Position numbers and translations under genes: made by a program | The notes under the pieces: generated by a model | Databases searched by the model: none | The model's input: the letters and a program-made list of their open reading frames with translations, nothing else | What the model was told of the DNA's origin: nothing | Shown: positions 42,358 through 50,638 of the stretch, one piece after another | Layout: the number at the start of each line of letters is the position of its first letter | Numbering within the stretch: the first letter of the stretch is position 1 | DNA from: Roseomonas haemaphysalidis | Lineage (GTDB): Bacteria; Pseudomonadota; Alphaproteobacteria; Acetobacterales; Acetobacteraceae | Direction of reading: 5' to 3' | Assembly (NCBI RefSeq): GCF_017355405.1 | Contig: NZ_CP061177.1 | Coordinates: 248,001-312,000 of the forward strand | Length of the DNA: 64,000 nucleotides

Positions 42358-44558
42358 GCGATGGCTCCGGGAACAGGCGCGGCGGCGGCGGGCGTGGCGG
42401 CGGCGCGGCGGCCGATGCGGCGGCGGCCGACGGCCAGGTTCATCAGCCCCAGCACCGCCAGCATCAGCACGATCAGCACCAGCGAGGTGGAGATGGCCAG
42501 GCCGTAGTCGCCGTTGATGATGCGGTTGACGATGAAGACGGTGGCCAGCTCCGTCTCGGCCGTGACCAGGAAGATGACGGCGGAGACGGTGGTCATGGCG
42601 CGCACAAAGGAATAGGTGAGCCCCGCCACGATGGCCGGCCGCAACAGCGGCAGCACCACGCGGCGGAAGGCGTCCAGCCCGCCGCCGCCCAGCGTGTGGG
42701 AGGCCTCGTCCAGCGAGCGGTCGATCTGCGCCATGGCGGCCATGCCGGAGCGCAGGCCCACCGGCAGATTGCGGAACACGAAGCAGGCGACGATGATCGC
42801 CCCCGTGCCCGCCAGCTCCAGCGGCGGCAGGTTGAAGGCCGCCAGGTAGGCGACGCCGATCACGGTGCCCGGCACCGCGAAGGACAGCAGCGTGGCGAAT
42901 TCCAGCGCGCCCTTGCCGGCGAAGCGGGTGCGGGAAAACAGCCAGGCCGCCAGGATGCCGAGTGCCGCCGTGATGGGTGCCGAGATGGCGGCGAGTTCCA
43001 GCGTCGTCAGCACGCTGTTCCAGGCGAGGCCGGTGAACTGCCCGCCCTCGATGGAAAAGGCCTTGGCGAAGTGGCGCAGCGTCGGCGTGTAGTCGCGGCC
43101 CCAGACCTCCACGAAGCCGCCCATGAAGGCCAGCACGTAAAGCCCGACGGTCAGCGCGCCCCAGGTGCCGGCGACGGCCACGCACAGCCGGCGCACGCCG
43201 CGCGGCAGCGGCGGCGGCAGGCCGGAATCGCCCTTGCCGGAGATGGACACGTAGGACTTCCGCCCCGTCAGCCGCTGCTGCAGGAAGAAGACGACGAGCG
43301 TGAGGACCAAGAGGATCAACGACAGGGAGGCGGCGCGCCCGGCATCCGCCTGGGCGCCGACGACGGCGAAGAAGATCTCGGTGGCCAGCACGTTGAAGGA
43401 GCCGCCCAGCACCACGGCGTTGCCGAAGTCCGCGATGCTTTCCACGAAGCCCAGCAGGAAGGCATTGGCCAGACCCGGCAGCAGCAGCGGCAGGGTGACG
43501 GTGCGGAAGGTGACGCGCTCATCGGCCCGCAGCGTGGAGGAGGCTTCCTCCAGCGTCGGCGACAGCCCCTCCACCACGCCGATCAGCACCAGAAAGGCGA
43601 TGGGGGTGAAGGCGAAGAGCTGCGCCAGCAGCAGGCCCGGCAGGCCATAAATCCAGCGCCCCAGCTCCCAGCCGAACCAGGAGGAGGCGGCCTGGGACAA
43701 GAGGCCGGAGCGCCCGAAGATCAGGATCAGCCCGAGGCCCAGGATAAAGGGCGGCGTGACGATGGGCAGCACCGTCAGCCAGCGCAGCGGCCCGGGAAAC
43801 CGCAGCCGCCCGCGCGTGACCAGCAACGCGAAGGCGAGGCCGAGCGCGGTGGTGCCGGCCGCCGTCAGCAGCGCCAGCAGAAGCGTGTTCCACACCACGC
43901 CGCAGCGTGGCGCGCCGGCCAAACAGCCCAGGCCCCAAAGGCGGTCATCCGCCAGCCGCGTGACGGCCGAGGCGGGGGCGAAGCCGCCGGCGGCGTCGCG
44001 AAAGGCGCCGGCCATCATCTGGCCGATCGGCAGGATGGTGAAGACCACGATGGCGACCGTCAGCACCGCCGCCACGGTGGCCGTGAAGGCATCGCCCCGA
44101 AAGGCGCCACGCCCGGCGAGGCCCGCCGCCAGCAGCACGATCAGCGCACCGGAAACGACGGTACCGCCCCAGCCGATGCCGTATTGCCGTGCCTCCGTGT
44201 CACCCCAGGCGGCCTGCAGCCAGGGGGCCATCCAGCCGCGCGGGCCGATGCTCCAGCCCTGGGCCGCCAGCAGCATCAGGCCGAGGCCGCCCGCCAGCAG
44301 GAACAGCCAGGAGCGGGCCGGGCGCGACATCGGCAGCACGGCACCCGCCAGTCCGGCCAGCGGCGCCACCACCGCCGGCCACAGCCACCAGCGGCCTTCC
44401 GCCAGGATCATGCCGAGCGCCGGCGCACCGTCCGGATCGGTCAGCCAGGCGCCGCCGGCATAGGAAAGGGAGCCGATGCCGTCCTGCAACAGGTACCAGG
44501 GCAGCAGCAGGCTGGCGGCCAGCGCGATGGCGCTGGACCAGAAACCGGCGGAACGCAT
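42354..44558 (-). CDS. Double-domain ABC importer permease with N-terminal extension (AfuB/FbpB type)
   Basis: 734 residues holding two complete permease domains in one chain. The first ~190 residues add four or so extra membrane helices (WSSAIALAASLLLPWYLL, WWLWPAVVAPLAGLAGAVL, WLFLLAGGLGLMLLA), a feature of AfuB rather than the ~500-residue FbpB. EAA loops: LSPTLEEASSTLRADERVTFRTVTLPLLLPG and IDRSLDEASHTLGGGGLDAFRRVVLPLLRPA. AfuABC in Actinobacillus was first called an iron system and later shown to import sugar phosphates, which makes a non-iron ligand plausible here. Overlaps the ATPase gene; 12 bp after the binding-protein gene. Confidence 0.85.
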   Translation of the reverse strand: MRSAGFWSSAIALAASLLLPWYLLQDGIGSLSYAGGAWLTDPDGAPALGMILAEGRWWLWPAVVAPLAGLAGAVLPMSRPARSWLFLLAGGLGLMLLAAQGWSIGPRGWMAPWLQAAWGDTEARQYGIGWGGTVVSGALIVLLAAGLAGRGAFRGDAFTATVAAVLTVAIVVFTILPIGQMMAGAFRDAAGGFAPASAVTRLADDRLWGLGCLAGAPRCGVVWNTLLLALLTAAGTTALGLAFALLVTRGRLRFPGPLRWLTVLPIVTPPFILGLGLILIFGRSGLLSQAASSWFGWELGRWIYGLPGLLLAQLFAFTPIAFLVLIGVVEGLSPTLEEASSTLRADERVTFRTVTLPLLLPGLANAFLLGFVESIADFGNAVVLGGSFNVLATEIFFAVVGAQADAGRAASLSLILLVLTLVVFFLQQRLTGRKSYVSISGKGDSGLPPPLPRGVRRLCVAVAGTWGALTVGLYVLAFMGGFVEVWGRDYTPTLRHFAKAFSIEGGQFTGLAWNSVLTTLELAAISAPITAALGILAAWLFSRTRFAGKGALEFATLLSFAVPGTVIGVAYLAAFNLPPLELAGTGAIIVACFVFRNLPVGLRSGMAAMAQIDRSLDEASHTLGGGGLDAFRRVVLPLLRPAIVAGLTYSFVRAMTTVSAVIFLVTAETELATVFIVNRIINGDYGLAISTSLVLIVLMLAVLGLMNLAVGRRRIGRRAAATPAAAAPVPGAIA

Positions 44559-44570
44559 CTGCGCGCGGCC

Positions 44571-45605
44571 TTAGCGCGGCAGGCTGTTGACCTCGCGGTC
44601 CCAGCGCTCGATCAGCCGGCGGCGCTCGGCCGAGGCACCGTACTTGGCGAAGTCGTAGTCGATCAGGCGGATCTGATCCATCTTGGGGGCTTCGGCCGGC
44701 ACCGGCGTGTTGCGGTTGGACGGCGTCTGGAACTGCTTGGTTTCCGCGCCCAGCTGCTGCGCCGCCGGCGTCAGCGCCCAGTCGTAGAAGCGGCGCGCGT
44801 TGCGCTCGTTGCGGGCTCCCGCGATGATCGACATGGAGCCGATCTCATAGCCCGTGCCCTCGCACGGGACCACGTACTGCACGGGAAAGCCGCCGAGGCG
44901 CTCCGTCACCGCGTCATGCACGAAGGAGATGGACACGCCCGTCTCGCCGCGCGCCACCGCCTTGATCGGGCCGGTGCCGGAACGCGGATAGGCGTTGACG
45001 TTGCGGTGCAGGGCCTTGAGGTATTCGAAGGCCGGCTCCTCGCCCATCAGCTGCACGATGGTGGCGATCATCACGTAGGCGGTGCCGGAGGACTGCGGGT
45101 TGGCCATCTGGATCTCGCCGCGGAAGCGGGCGTCCAGCAGGTCCTTCCAGCAGGCGGGCGGCGCGGCGTTGCGGCGGGCCAGCAGCTCCGGGTTGTAGCC
45201 GAAGCCCATGGCGCCGGCGTAGATGCCCACCGTGCGGTAATGGCTCTGCTCGGCCTGCTTGCGCGCCCAGTCGTGCAGCTGGTCCAGCATGGGGGAGCGG
45301 TATTCGGCGCTCAGCTTGTCCTCGGCCGCCTGCAGGTGCGGGTCGCCGGTGCCGCCGAACCAGATGTCGCCGCGCGGGTTCTGCGCCTCGGCGCGGATCT
45401 GCGCCAGCACCTCGCCGCTGCCCTTCTGGGACACGTTGACGCGGATGTTGGTTTCTTTCTGGAAGGCGTTCGCCGCCGCCTGGCACCATTCCACCTGCGC
45501 TGAGCAGTAGACGTTCAGCGAACCCTGCGCGGCGGCGGGCAGCGCGCCCAGCGTGAGGGTCGCGGCAAAAGCCACGGCCAGGGTGGCGAGATGGCGCGGT
45601 CGCAT
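44571..45605 (-). CDS. Fbp/Afu-type periplasmic binding protein
   Basis: 344 residues. Signal peptide ATLAVAFAATLTLGALPAAAQ, mature LNVYCSAQVEWCQAAANAFQKETNIRVN, RGDIWFGGTGDPHLQAAEDKL, YIGAMGFGYN-like (YAGAMGFGYNPELLAR), and SSGTAYVMIATIVQLMGE. The iron-coordinating tyrosine pair of FbpA (YY near the C terminus) is not seen; that place reads VPCEGTGYEIGSMS, so iron may not be the ligand. GGAGGAG stands 6 bases before the ATG at 45605. First gene of the three-gene importer operon. Confidence 0.86.
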   Translation of the reverse strand: MRPRHLATLAVAFAATLTLGALPAAAQGSLNVYCSAQVEWCQAAANAFQKETNIRVNVSQKGSGEVLAQIRAEAQNPRGDIWFGGTGDPHLQAAEDKLSAEYRSPMLDQLHDWARKQAEQSHYRTVGIYAGAMGFGYNPELLARRNAAPPACWKDLLDARFRGEIQMANPQSSGTAYVMIATIVQLMGEEPAFEYLKALHRNVNAYPRSGTGPIKAVARGETGVSISFVHDAVTERLGGFPVQYVVPCEGTGYEIGSMSIIAGARNERNARRFYDWALTPAAQQLGAETKQFQTPSNRNTPVPAEAPKMDQIRLIDYDFAKYGASAERRRLIERWDREVNSLPR

Positions 45606-45655
45606 GGGCGGCTCCTCCGGCTCGCCCTTGGTGGGCGGCGCTTCGGGCGGCTGAA

Positions 45656-45681
45656 TGCAACAAAACTGTCACATTTGCAAC
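45656..45681. promoter_or_regulatory. Direct TGCAAC repeats upstream of the Fbp/Afu-type operon
   Basis: TGCAAC at 45656-45661 and 45676-45681, 20 bp apart, in the only AT-richer patch of the gap before the binding-protein gene. Reading the minus strand, TTGCAA and TGCATT could serve as promoter elements. Candidate operator or promoter, unproven. Confidence 0.35.
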
Positions 45682-45704
45682 GGTGCCGGTTGCCCCCCGG
45701 CCGG

Positions 45705-46325
45705 TCACCACATGGTGTCCCGCGCGCGCTCGCCCCAGCTCCGGTCATAGGTGTCGCCGCCCACACGCCCCTGGCTCATCTCCGCCAGGATCTGCCCGGG
45801 CGTCGGCAGGCTGCGCGGGTCCACGTGGCTGTCGGCGCGCCACAGGCCGGAACGGATCAGCGCCCGGGCGCACTGGAAATACACCTCCCGCACCGTGACG
45901 ACCATGACGCTGCGCGGGGCCTTGCCTTGCACCGCAAAGGAACCGAGCAGCGCCGGGTCGTCCTCGATCACGGCATGGCCGTTGACCCGCAGGGCATTGC
46001 CGATGCCGGGGATCAGGAACATCAGCCCGACGCGCGGGTCGCGCACCACGTTGAGCAGGCTGTCGATGCGGTTGTTGCCCCGCCGGTCCGGCAGCAGCAG
46101 CGTTTCGCTGTCCGCCACGCGCACGAAGCCCGGCAGGTCGCCGCGCGGCGAGCAGTCCAGCCCTTCGGGACCGGAGGTGGCCAGCGCCAGAAAGGGCGAG
46201 GCCTCGATGAAGCGCCGGTAATGCGGCGTGACGTGGTGCGCGACCTTGGCCGTCGAGGCCTCGCCCACCGCATCGGCGCCACCGTAGATGCGCCGCAGAT
46301 CCGCTGCCGTCTCGATCACCGCCAT
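45705..46325 (-). CDS. Pyridoxamine 5'-phosphate oxidase-like FMN flavoprotein
   Basis: 206 residues of the PNPOx split-barrel fold, MSMEG_1061-type: HYRRFIEASPFLALATSGPEGLDCSPRGDLPGFVRVADSETLLLPDRRGNNRIDSLLNVVRDPRVGLMFLIPG is a classic FMN-binding start, with RGDLPGFV and DRRGNNRIDS as signature blocks. Members bind FMN or F420 and reduce small molecules; the substrate is not known. Divergent from a LysR-family regulator, which is probably its controller. Confidence 0.85.
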   Translation of the reverse strand: MAVIETAADLRRIYGGADAVGEASTAKVAHHVTPHYRRFIEASPFLALATSGPEGLDCSPRGDLPGFVRVADSETLLLPDRRGNNRIDSLLNVVRDPRVGLMFLIPGIGNALRVNGHAVIEDDPALLGSFAVQGKAPRSVMVVTVREVYFQCARALIRSGLWRADSHVDPRSLPTPGQILAEMSQGRVGGDTYDRSWGERARDTMW

Positions 46326-46431
46326 AGCTGTTCCCCCTGCTGCCGGACGAGGGATTGCTAGATCGGCGGGATGAACCGCGATATCGAGAAGTTCTGCCCG
46401 ATCCGTGAGTTTCGCTCACCAAGGAGCCGCC

Positions 46432-47301
46432 GTGCGCCGCCTGCCCCCCTTGTCCGCGCTGCGGTCCTTTGAAGCGACCGCGCGGCTCGGCTCCGTCACC
46501 CAGGCGGCGGCGGAGCTGGGGCGCACGCATGGCGCGGTCAGCCGGCAACTGCGCTCGCTGCAGGATGCGGCGGGCTTCGCGCTGTTCGACAAGGCGGGCA
46601 CGGGGCTGCGGCTGAACGCGCACGGCACGGCCATGCTGCGCTTTGTCGCGCGGGCCCTGGACACCCTGGAAGAGGGCTGGGACCGGCTGCGCGACGATGC
46701 CGGCGGCCCGGTGCTGCACGTGGCCTGCAGCGCCACCTTCGCCATGCGCTGGCTGGTGCCGCGGCTGCCGGGCTTCTACCAGACCTGCGCGGATGCGCGG
46801 CTGCGGCTGTCCATGACCACCGCGCGCGAGCTGCGCTTCGAAGGCGCCGACCTGGTGGTGGCCTGGGACCGGTCCACCTATCCGGCGGCGGACCGGGCAC
46901 GGGCCATCCCGCTGGGCGAGGTCGCCTTCGGCCCGGTGTGCGCCCCCGGATACCCGGCCGGGCCCGACGGGTCCTGCTTCCGCATGCCGGCGCGGATCGG
47001 CCATGACCACACCGCGCGGGCCTGGGACAACTGGCAGGCGCGCGCGGGCCTGGTGCCGGCCTTCGGCACGGAGCTGCGCTTTCCACACACGCATCTCTGC
47101 ATCGAGGCGGCGATCGCGGGGCTCGGCGTCGCCATGGTGGAACGGCGGCTGGTGCTGGACGAGCTGGCCACCGGCCGCCTCGTGGCCCCCTGCGGCTTCA
47201 CGGGCTTCGCCGAGGGCTGGGCGGCGGTGCCGTTTTCCGGCCGGGCGGATACGCCGGCGGCCCACGCCTTTCTGCGGTGGCTGCGCGAAACCCTGGCGTG
47301 A
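46432..47301 (+). CDS. LysR-family transcriptional regulator, GcvA-like
   Basis: 289 residues. The start is the GTG at 46432 with AAGGAG five bases upstream; an earlier GTG at 46405 has no ribosome binding site. N-terminal winged helix RRLPPLSALRSFEATARLGSVTQAAAELGRTHGAVSRQLRSLQ matches the GcvA subgroup, where PPLxALRxFEA is typical. Effector domain: VLHVACSATFAMRWLVPRLPGFY and GLGVAMVERRLVLDELATGRLV. The 106-bp gap to the divergent flavoprotein gene holds a spaced GATCGG...CCGATC pair (near 46363 and 46399), a candidate binding site. Confidence 0.9.
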   Translation: MRRLPPLSALRSFEATARLGSVTQAAAELGRTHGAVSRQLRSLQDAAGFALFDKAGTGLRLNAHGTAMLRFVARALDTLEEGWDRLRDDAGGPVLHVACSATFAMRWLVPRLPGFYQTCADARLRLSMTTARELRFEGADLVVAWDRSTYPAADRARAIPLGEVAFGPVCAPGYPAGPDGSCFRMPARIGHDHTARAWDNWQARAGLVPAFGTELRFPHTHLCIEAAIAGLGVAMVERRLVLDELATGRLVAPCGFTGFAEGWAAVPFSGRADTPAAHAFLRWLRETLA

Positions 47302-47319
47302 GTCCTCGCGCCGCCCCTC

Positions 47320-47649
47320 TCAGCCGGCGAGCAGCGACGCGGCGCCGCCCAGCATCGCCGCTGCCGCCGCCGGCATCACCCAGCGCGGCCGGAAGGTGAG
47401 CAGCAACACCACCGGCAGGGCCGCCGCCGTTAGCAGCCCGGTCCAGTTCACCACCCCGAGGCCCCAGCCATCGGCCCGCACCAGCGGCAGCGGCGACAAC
47501 AGCAGCAGCAGCCAGCCGGCGCCGGCCAGCAGGCGGCGGCGCAGCGGCGCGATGCGCCGCCGGCCCAGCACCTGTTCATGATGCCGCTCCATGCTCAGGC
47601 ACAGCAGCACGAACCCGGCATGCGCGCAGGCGAAGCCCAGCCCGTTCAC
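47320..47649 (-). CDS. DUF3325 membrane protein
   Basis: 109 residues from a GTG at 47649 that overlaps the PepSY gene stop (GTGA). Three hydrophobic segments, with GFACAHAGFVLLCLSMERHHEQVLGRR at the N terminus, a motif typical of DUF3325 proteins. Such proteins follow PepSY-domain genes in iron-uptake operons of proteobacteria; molecular function unknown. Last gene of the trio. Confidence 0.78.
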   Translation of the reverse strand: MNGLGFACAHAGFVLLCLSMERHHEQVLGRRRIAPLRRRLLAGAGWLLLLLSPLPLVRADGWGLGVVNWTGLLTAAALPVVLLLTFRPRWVMPAAAAAMLGGAASLLAG

Positions 47650-49220
47650 GGCGTGGACGCCAGCGGAGCCGCCGGGGCCGCGGCGCGGCGCGCCGGCGGC
47701 GCCGCCGCCGCCTTGTGCCGGTGCACGAACCAAGCCGCCGTGGCCAACAGCGCCGCGACCGCCAGCAGCCCCAGCGCGAAGCCCGCCCGCACCCAGTCGC
47801 CCTGCAGGACGGATGCCAGCAGGTGGCGCTCCGTCACCACCGCGTCCAGCAGCGGCAGCAGGGCGAACAGCAGCGCGCCGGCGGCGAACTGCTCCATCCA
47901 GGCGCGGCGGCCGCGCCGCAGCAGCGGGTGCACGAGGCAGGCGGCCCAGGCGATGAAGAAGACGTGGATTTCCCAGTCCGCGCGGCTGGGCAGGTCCAGC
48001 GGCAGCAGCCGGTTGGCCATCAAGAATGCGGCCATGGCCAGCGGCATGCCGGCGATGGTGGCGACGTTCAGCAGCTCCACCAGCCGGGTGCCGAAGCCGG
48101 GGCCGCCGCGGCGTTCCGCCTGCTGCCGCTGCTTGACGGCCCACAGCACGCAGCCGGTGGCCACCATGGCGGTGCCGGCCAGCCCCGCCAGCACGAACAG
48201 CCCGCGCAGCAGCGGCCCGGCGAAGCGGCCGATATGCAGCCCATACATCACGCCCCGGGTTTCCGCCGCCGCGCCGCCGGCGCCGCTGCTGGCGACCAGC
48301 ACACCGGTCGCGCCGCTGAAGGTGACGGACTGCGCGCTGTAGGACAGCCGCTCGGAATCGCGGCGCACCAGCTGCACCGTGGCATTGCTGTCGCCGGCAT
48401 GGGACACGACGATGCGCCCCACCGTGCCGCCGCCCCAGTGGTCGGACGCCTGCCGCACCAGCGGCGCCACGGGCACCAGCGGCGCGGCCACGCCGGCCGG
48501 GCGGCGCGGCGGCGGATTGCCGGACAGCTCGGCATTGAAGGCGGCGCGGTCGTTGGGATAGGCCTGCTGCACGCCCCAGGGCATCGCCATCATCATGAAG
48601 ATGACCAGCCCGGTATAGGTGATCATCAGGTGATAAGGCAGCGCCAGCACGGCGCTGACGTTGTGCGCGTCCAGCCAGGAGCGCTGCCCCTTGCGCGGGC
48701 GGAAGGTGAAGAAGTCCGCGAAGATGCGGCGGTGGGTGATCACGCCGCTGACGATCGCCACCAGCATGACCATGGTGCAGGCCGTGACGATCCAGCGGCC
48801 CCAGAAGACGCTGACGTAGTGCAGCTGGAAGTGGAAGCGGTAGAAGAACTCGCCGCCCATGGTGTCGCGCGCCGCGACGGTTTGTCCGGTCGCGGGGTCC
48901 AGCGCGGCCTCGCGAAAGCGGCGCCCGCCGCCCTGCGCGTCGCGCCAATACACCCGCGTCACGTTGTCGCGCCCGTCGGGCAGGGTGATGAACCAGGATG
49001 GCGAGCCCGGCGCCATCTGCTGCATGGCGGCCACCGCGACCTCGGCGTCGCGTGGGCCGGGGGGCGCGGCCATGGCGATCTCGGGCCGCATCCACACGGA
49101 GATTTCCGGCCGCAGATAAGCGGCCGTGCCGGTCAGAAACACCGCGAACAGGATCCAGCCCACCAGCAGGCCGGACCAGCTGTGCAGCCAGGCCATGGAT
49201 TGACGGAAGCCGTCCTTCAC
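47646..49220 (-). CDS. PepSY-associated TM protein (iron-regulated, possible ferric reductase-like)
   Basis: 524 residues. Visible: MAWLHSWSGLLVGWILFAVFLTGTAAYL (family start WLHxWxGL), GEFFYRFHFQLHYVSVFWGRWIVTACTMVMLVAIVSGVITHRRIFADFFTFRPRKGQRSWLDAHNVSAVLALPYHLMITYTGL, with His residues positioned in helices as in haem-binding PepSY-TM proteins, and later GRFAGPLLRGLFVLAGLAGTAM. Family members are linked with siderophore reduction. It overlaps DUF3649 upstream and DUF3325 downstream, each by 4 bp. Confidence 0.85.
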   Translation of the reverse strand: MKDGFRQSMAWLHSWSGLLVGWILFAVFLTGTAAYLRPEISVWMRPEIAMAAPPGPRDAEVAVAAMQQMAPGSPSWFITLPDGRDNVTRVYWRDAQGGGRRFREAALDPATGQTVAARDTMGGEFFYRFHFQLHYVSVFWGRWIVTACTMVMLVAIVSGVITHRRIFADFFTFRPRKGQRSWLDAHNVSAVLALPYHLMITYTGLVIFMMMAMPWGVQQAYPNDRAAFNAELSGNPPPRRPAGVAAPLVPVAPLVRQASDHWGGGTVGRIVVSHAGDSNATVQLVRRDSERLSYSAQSVTFSGATGVLVASSGAGGAAAETRGVMYGLHIGRFAGPLLRGLFVLAGLAGTAMVATGCVLWAVKQRQQAERRGGPGFGTRLVELLNVATIAGMPLAMAAFLMANRLLPLDLPSRADWEIHVFFIAWAACLVHPLLRRGRRAWMEQFAAGALLFALLPLLDAVVTERHLLASVLQGDWVRAGFALGLLAVAALLATAAWFVHRHKAAAAPPARRAAAPAAPLASTP

Positions 49221-49543
49221 GCGCCGGCCCCCCGCAGCAGCAGCACCCCGCCCAGCAGCGCCGCCGGAACGGCGATGCCGGCGCAGGCCCGCAATGGGCC
49301 GCGGGCCGCGAAGGCCCAGACCACGGCGGCGGCGTAGACCGCGAAGCTGGCCATGCTGGCGGTCAGCACCGCCTCCACCCGCGCCAGCGGCAGCGTCGCG
49401 GACAGCAGCATGGTGAACAGGGCGGCCAGGGCGTAGCCGCCCCCCACCGCCACCACCACCCGCACCGCGACATCGAGCCGCCGCCTTGTTGCCGCCCCCG
49501 GCGCGAACCGGGCACGGAGGGGATGGGCCCCGCGCGGCGTCAT
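49217..49543 (-). CDS. DUF3649 small membrane protein
   Basis: 108 residues with start MTPRGAHPLRARFA at 49543. Two to three hydrophobic segments: VAVRVVVAVGGGYALAALFTMLLSATL, ASMASFAVYAAAVVWAFAAR, AALLGGVLLL. The GGYALAALFTMLL motif is typical of DUF3649, found next to PepSY-TM and DUF3325 genes beside siderophore receptors. No TonB-dependent receptor is adjacent here, unlike the usual setting. Confidence 0.75.
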   Translation of the reverse strand: MTPRGAHPLRARFAPGAATRRRLDVAVRVVVAVGGGYALAALFTMLLSATLPLARVEAVLTASMASFAVYAAAVVWAFAARGPLRACAGIAVPAALLGGVLLLRGAGA

Positions 49544-49643
49544 GGCCGGCCCGCCGCCAGCAGGGCCGCGATGGGCGCGGGCAGCTGGGGCCGGAACGGC
49601 GGTAAGGCCCGGCACAGGGTCATGCGCGGTTCCAATGCGTGCT

Positions 49644-49667
49644 ATTGCGATGCATTCTCATATTGCA
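49644..49667. promoter_or_regulatory. Candidate Fur/Irr-type site in the shared iron control region
   Basis: The AT-richer ATTGCGATGCATTCTCATATTGCA segment lies in the 270-bp gap between the DUF3649 operon and divergent efeU. It contains palindromic ATGCAT and, on the minus strand, TGAGAATGCATCGCA, which agrees with the Fur 7-1-7 box at about 9 of 14 symmetric positions. Weak as a motif but in the right place. Confidence 0.4.
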
Positions 49668-49813
49668 GGGCCGCTGCAAGCTCAACCGCCATCTGCCGCC
49701 GCTACGCATGCGTCAGGCTTCCGGGAGCCATGGCGTGAACGCGCCCTGACATGCGACTGAGTATCAACTAGGCTCCGGGCACAGGCCCGACGCCGGGCCG
49801 CGGGAGCGGGCAC

Positions 49814-50638
49814 GTGCTGGTATCGTTTCTGATCATGCTGCGCGAAGGGCTGGAAGCCGCGCTGGTTGTCGGCGTCGTCGCGGGCTGCCTGCGGCGGCAG
49901 GAGCAGGGCGGCTGGATGCCGCTGGTCTGGATTGGCGTGCTATGCGCCGTGCTGGCGTGCCTGGGCGCCGGGCTGCTGCTGGACCTGCTGGGCAGCGAAT
50001 TCCCGCAGCGGCAGCAGGAGATGTTCGAGGCGGCTGTGAGCCTGCTGGCCGCCACCATGCTCACCGCCATGGCCTTCTGGATGCGCCGCGCCGGCCGCGC
50101 CATGGCGGGCGAGATGCGCGCGCGGGTGGCACGGGCGGTGGGCAGCGGCTCGGCCTGGGCGCTGGTGGCCATGGTGTTCCTGGCCGTGGCGCGCGAAGGG
50201 CTAGAGGCGGTGATCTTCCTGCTGGCGCTGCTGCGGCAAAGCGAGGGCTGGTCGGTGCCGCTGGGCGCCGTGCTGGGGCTGGCCGCCGCCGCGCTGGCCG
50301 GCACCGCCATCGCCTGGGGCGGCGTGCGGCTGCCGCTGGCGCGCTTCTTCCGCTGGACCGGCGTGGTGCTGCTGCTGGCCGCCGCCGGGTTGGCCGCCGG
50401 CGCGCTGCGGGCGCTGCACGAGGCCGGGCTGTGGAACGCCCTGCAGCAGGTGCCCTTCGACCTCAGCCACACGCTGCCGGCCGATGGCGCGGCCGGCGCC
50501 GTGCTGGCCGGGCTGTTCGGCTATGCCGACCGCCCCAGCCTAGGCGAGCTGGCGCTCTACCTCCTGTTCCTGCTGGTGACGCTGCCGCTGTTCCTGGCGC
50601 CGCAGCCGCCGGCCGCGGCCCCGGCGGCACGCGCGTGA
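49814..50638 (+). CDS. efeU: FTR1-family iron permease EfeU
   Basis: 274-residue seven-helix inner-membrane permease. Both REGLE iron-binding motifs are present: LREGLEAALV at about 9-18 and AREGLEAVIFLLALL near 131-145. GTG at 49814. It imports ferric iron delivered by the EfeO/EfeB periplasmic proteins. The TGA overlaps the GTG of efeO. Divergent from the DUF3649-PepSY operon, so both may be iron-controlled. Confidence 0.92.
   Translation: MLVSFLIMLREGLEAALVVGVVAGCLRRQEQGGWMPLVWIGVLCAVLACLGAGLLLDLLGSEFPQRQQEMFEAAVSLLAATMLTAMAFWMRRAGRAMAGEMRARVARAVGSGSAWALVAMVFLAVAREGLEAVIFLLALLRQSEGWSVPLGAVLGLAAAALAGTAIAWGGVRLPLARFFRWTGVVLLLAAAGLAAGALRALHEAGLWNALQQVPFDLSHTLPADGAAGAVLAGLFGYADRPSLGELALYLLFLLVTLPLFLAPQPPAAAPAARA

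Noticed and set aside
42696..45503. Plus-strand open frame of ~935 codons opposite the double permease and binding protein
   Set aside because: High-GC antisense artefact: His/Arg/Gln/Gly-rich without domains, while the opposite strand encodes a clear permease and binding protein.
46405..46407. Earlier GTG start for the LysR gene
   Set aside because: No ribosome binding site; the GTG at 46432 is preceded by AAGGAG.
49746..49765. TGAGTATCA as a second Fur-like site before efeU
   Set aside because: Only a 9-bp partial symmetry; too short to support a call by itself.
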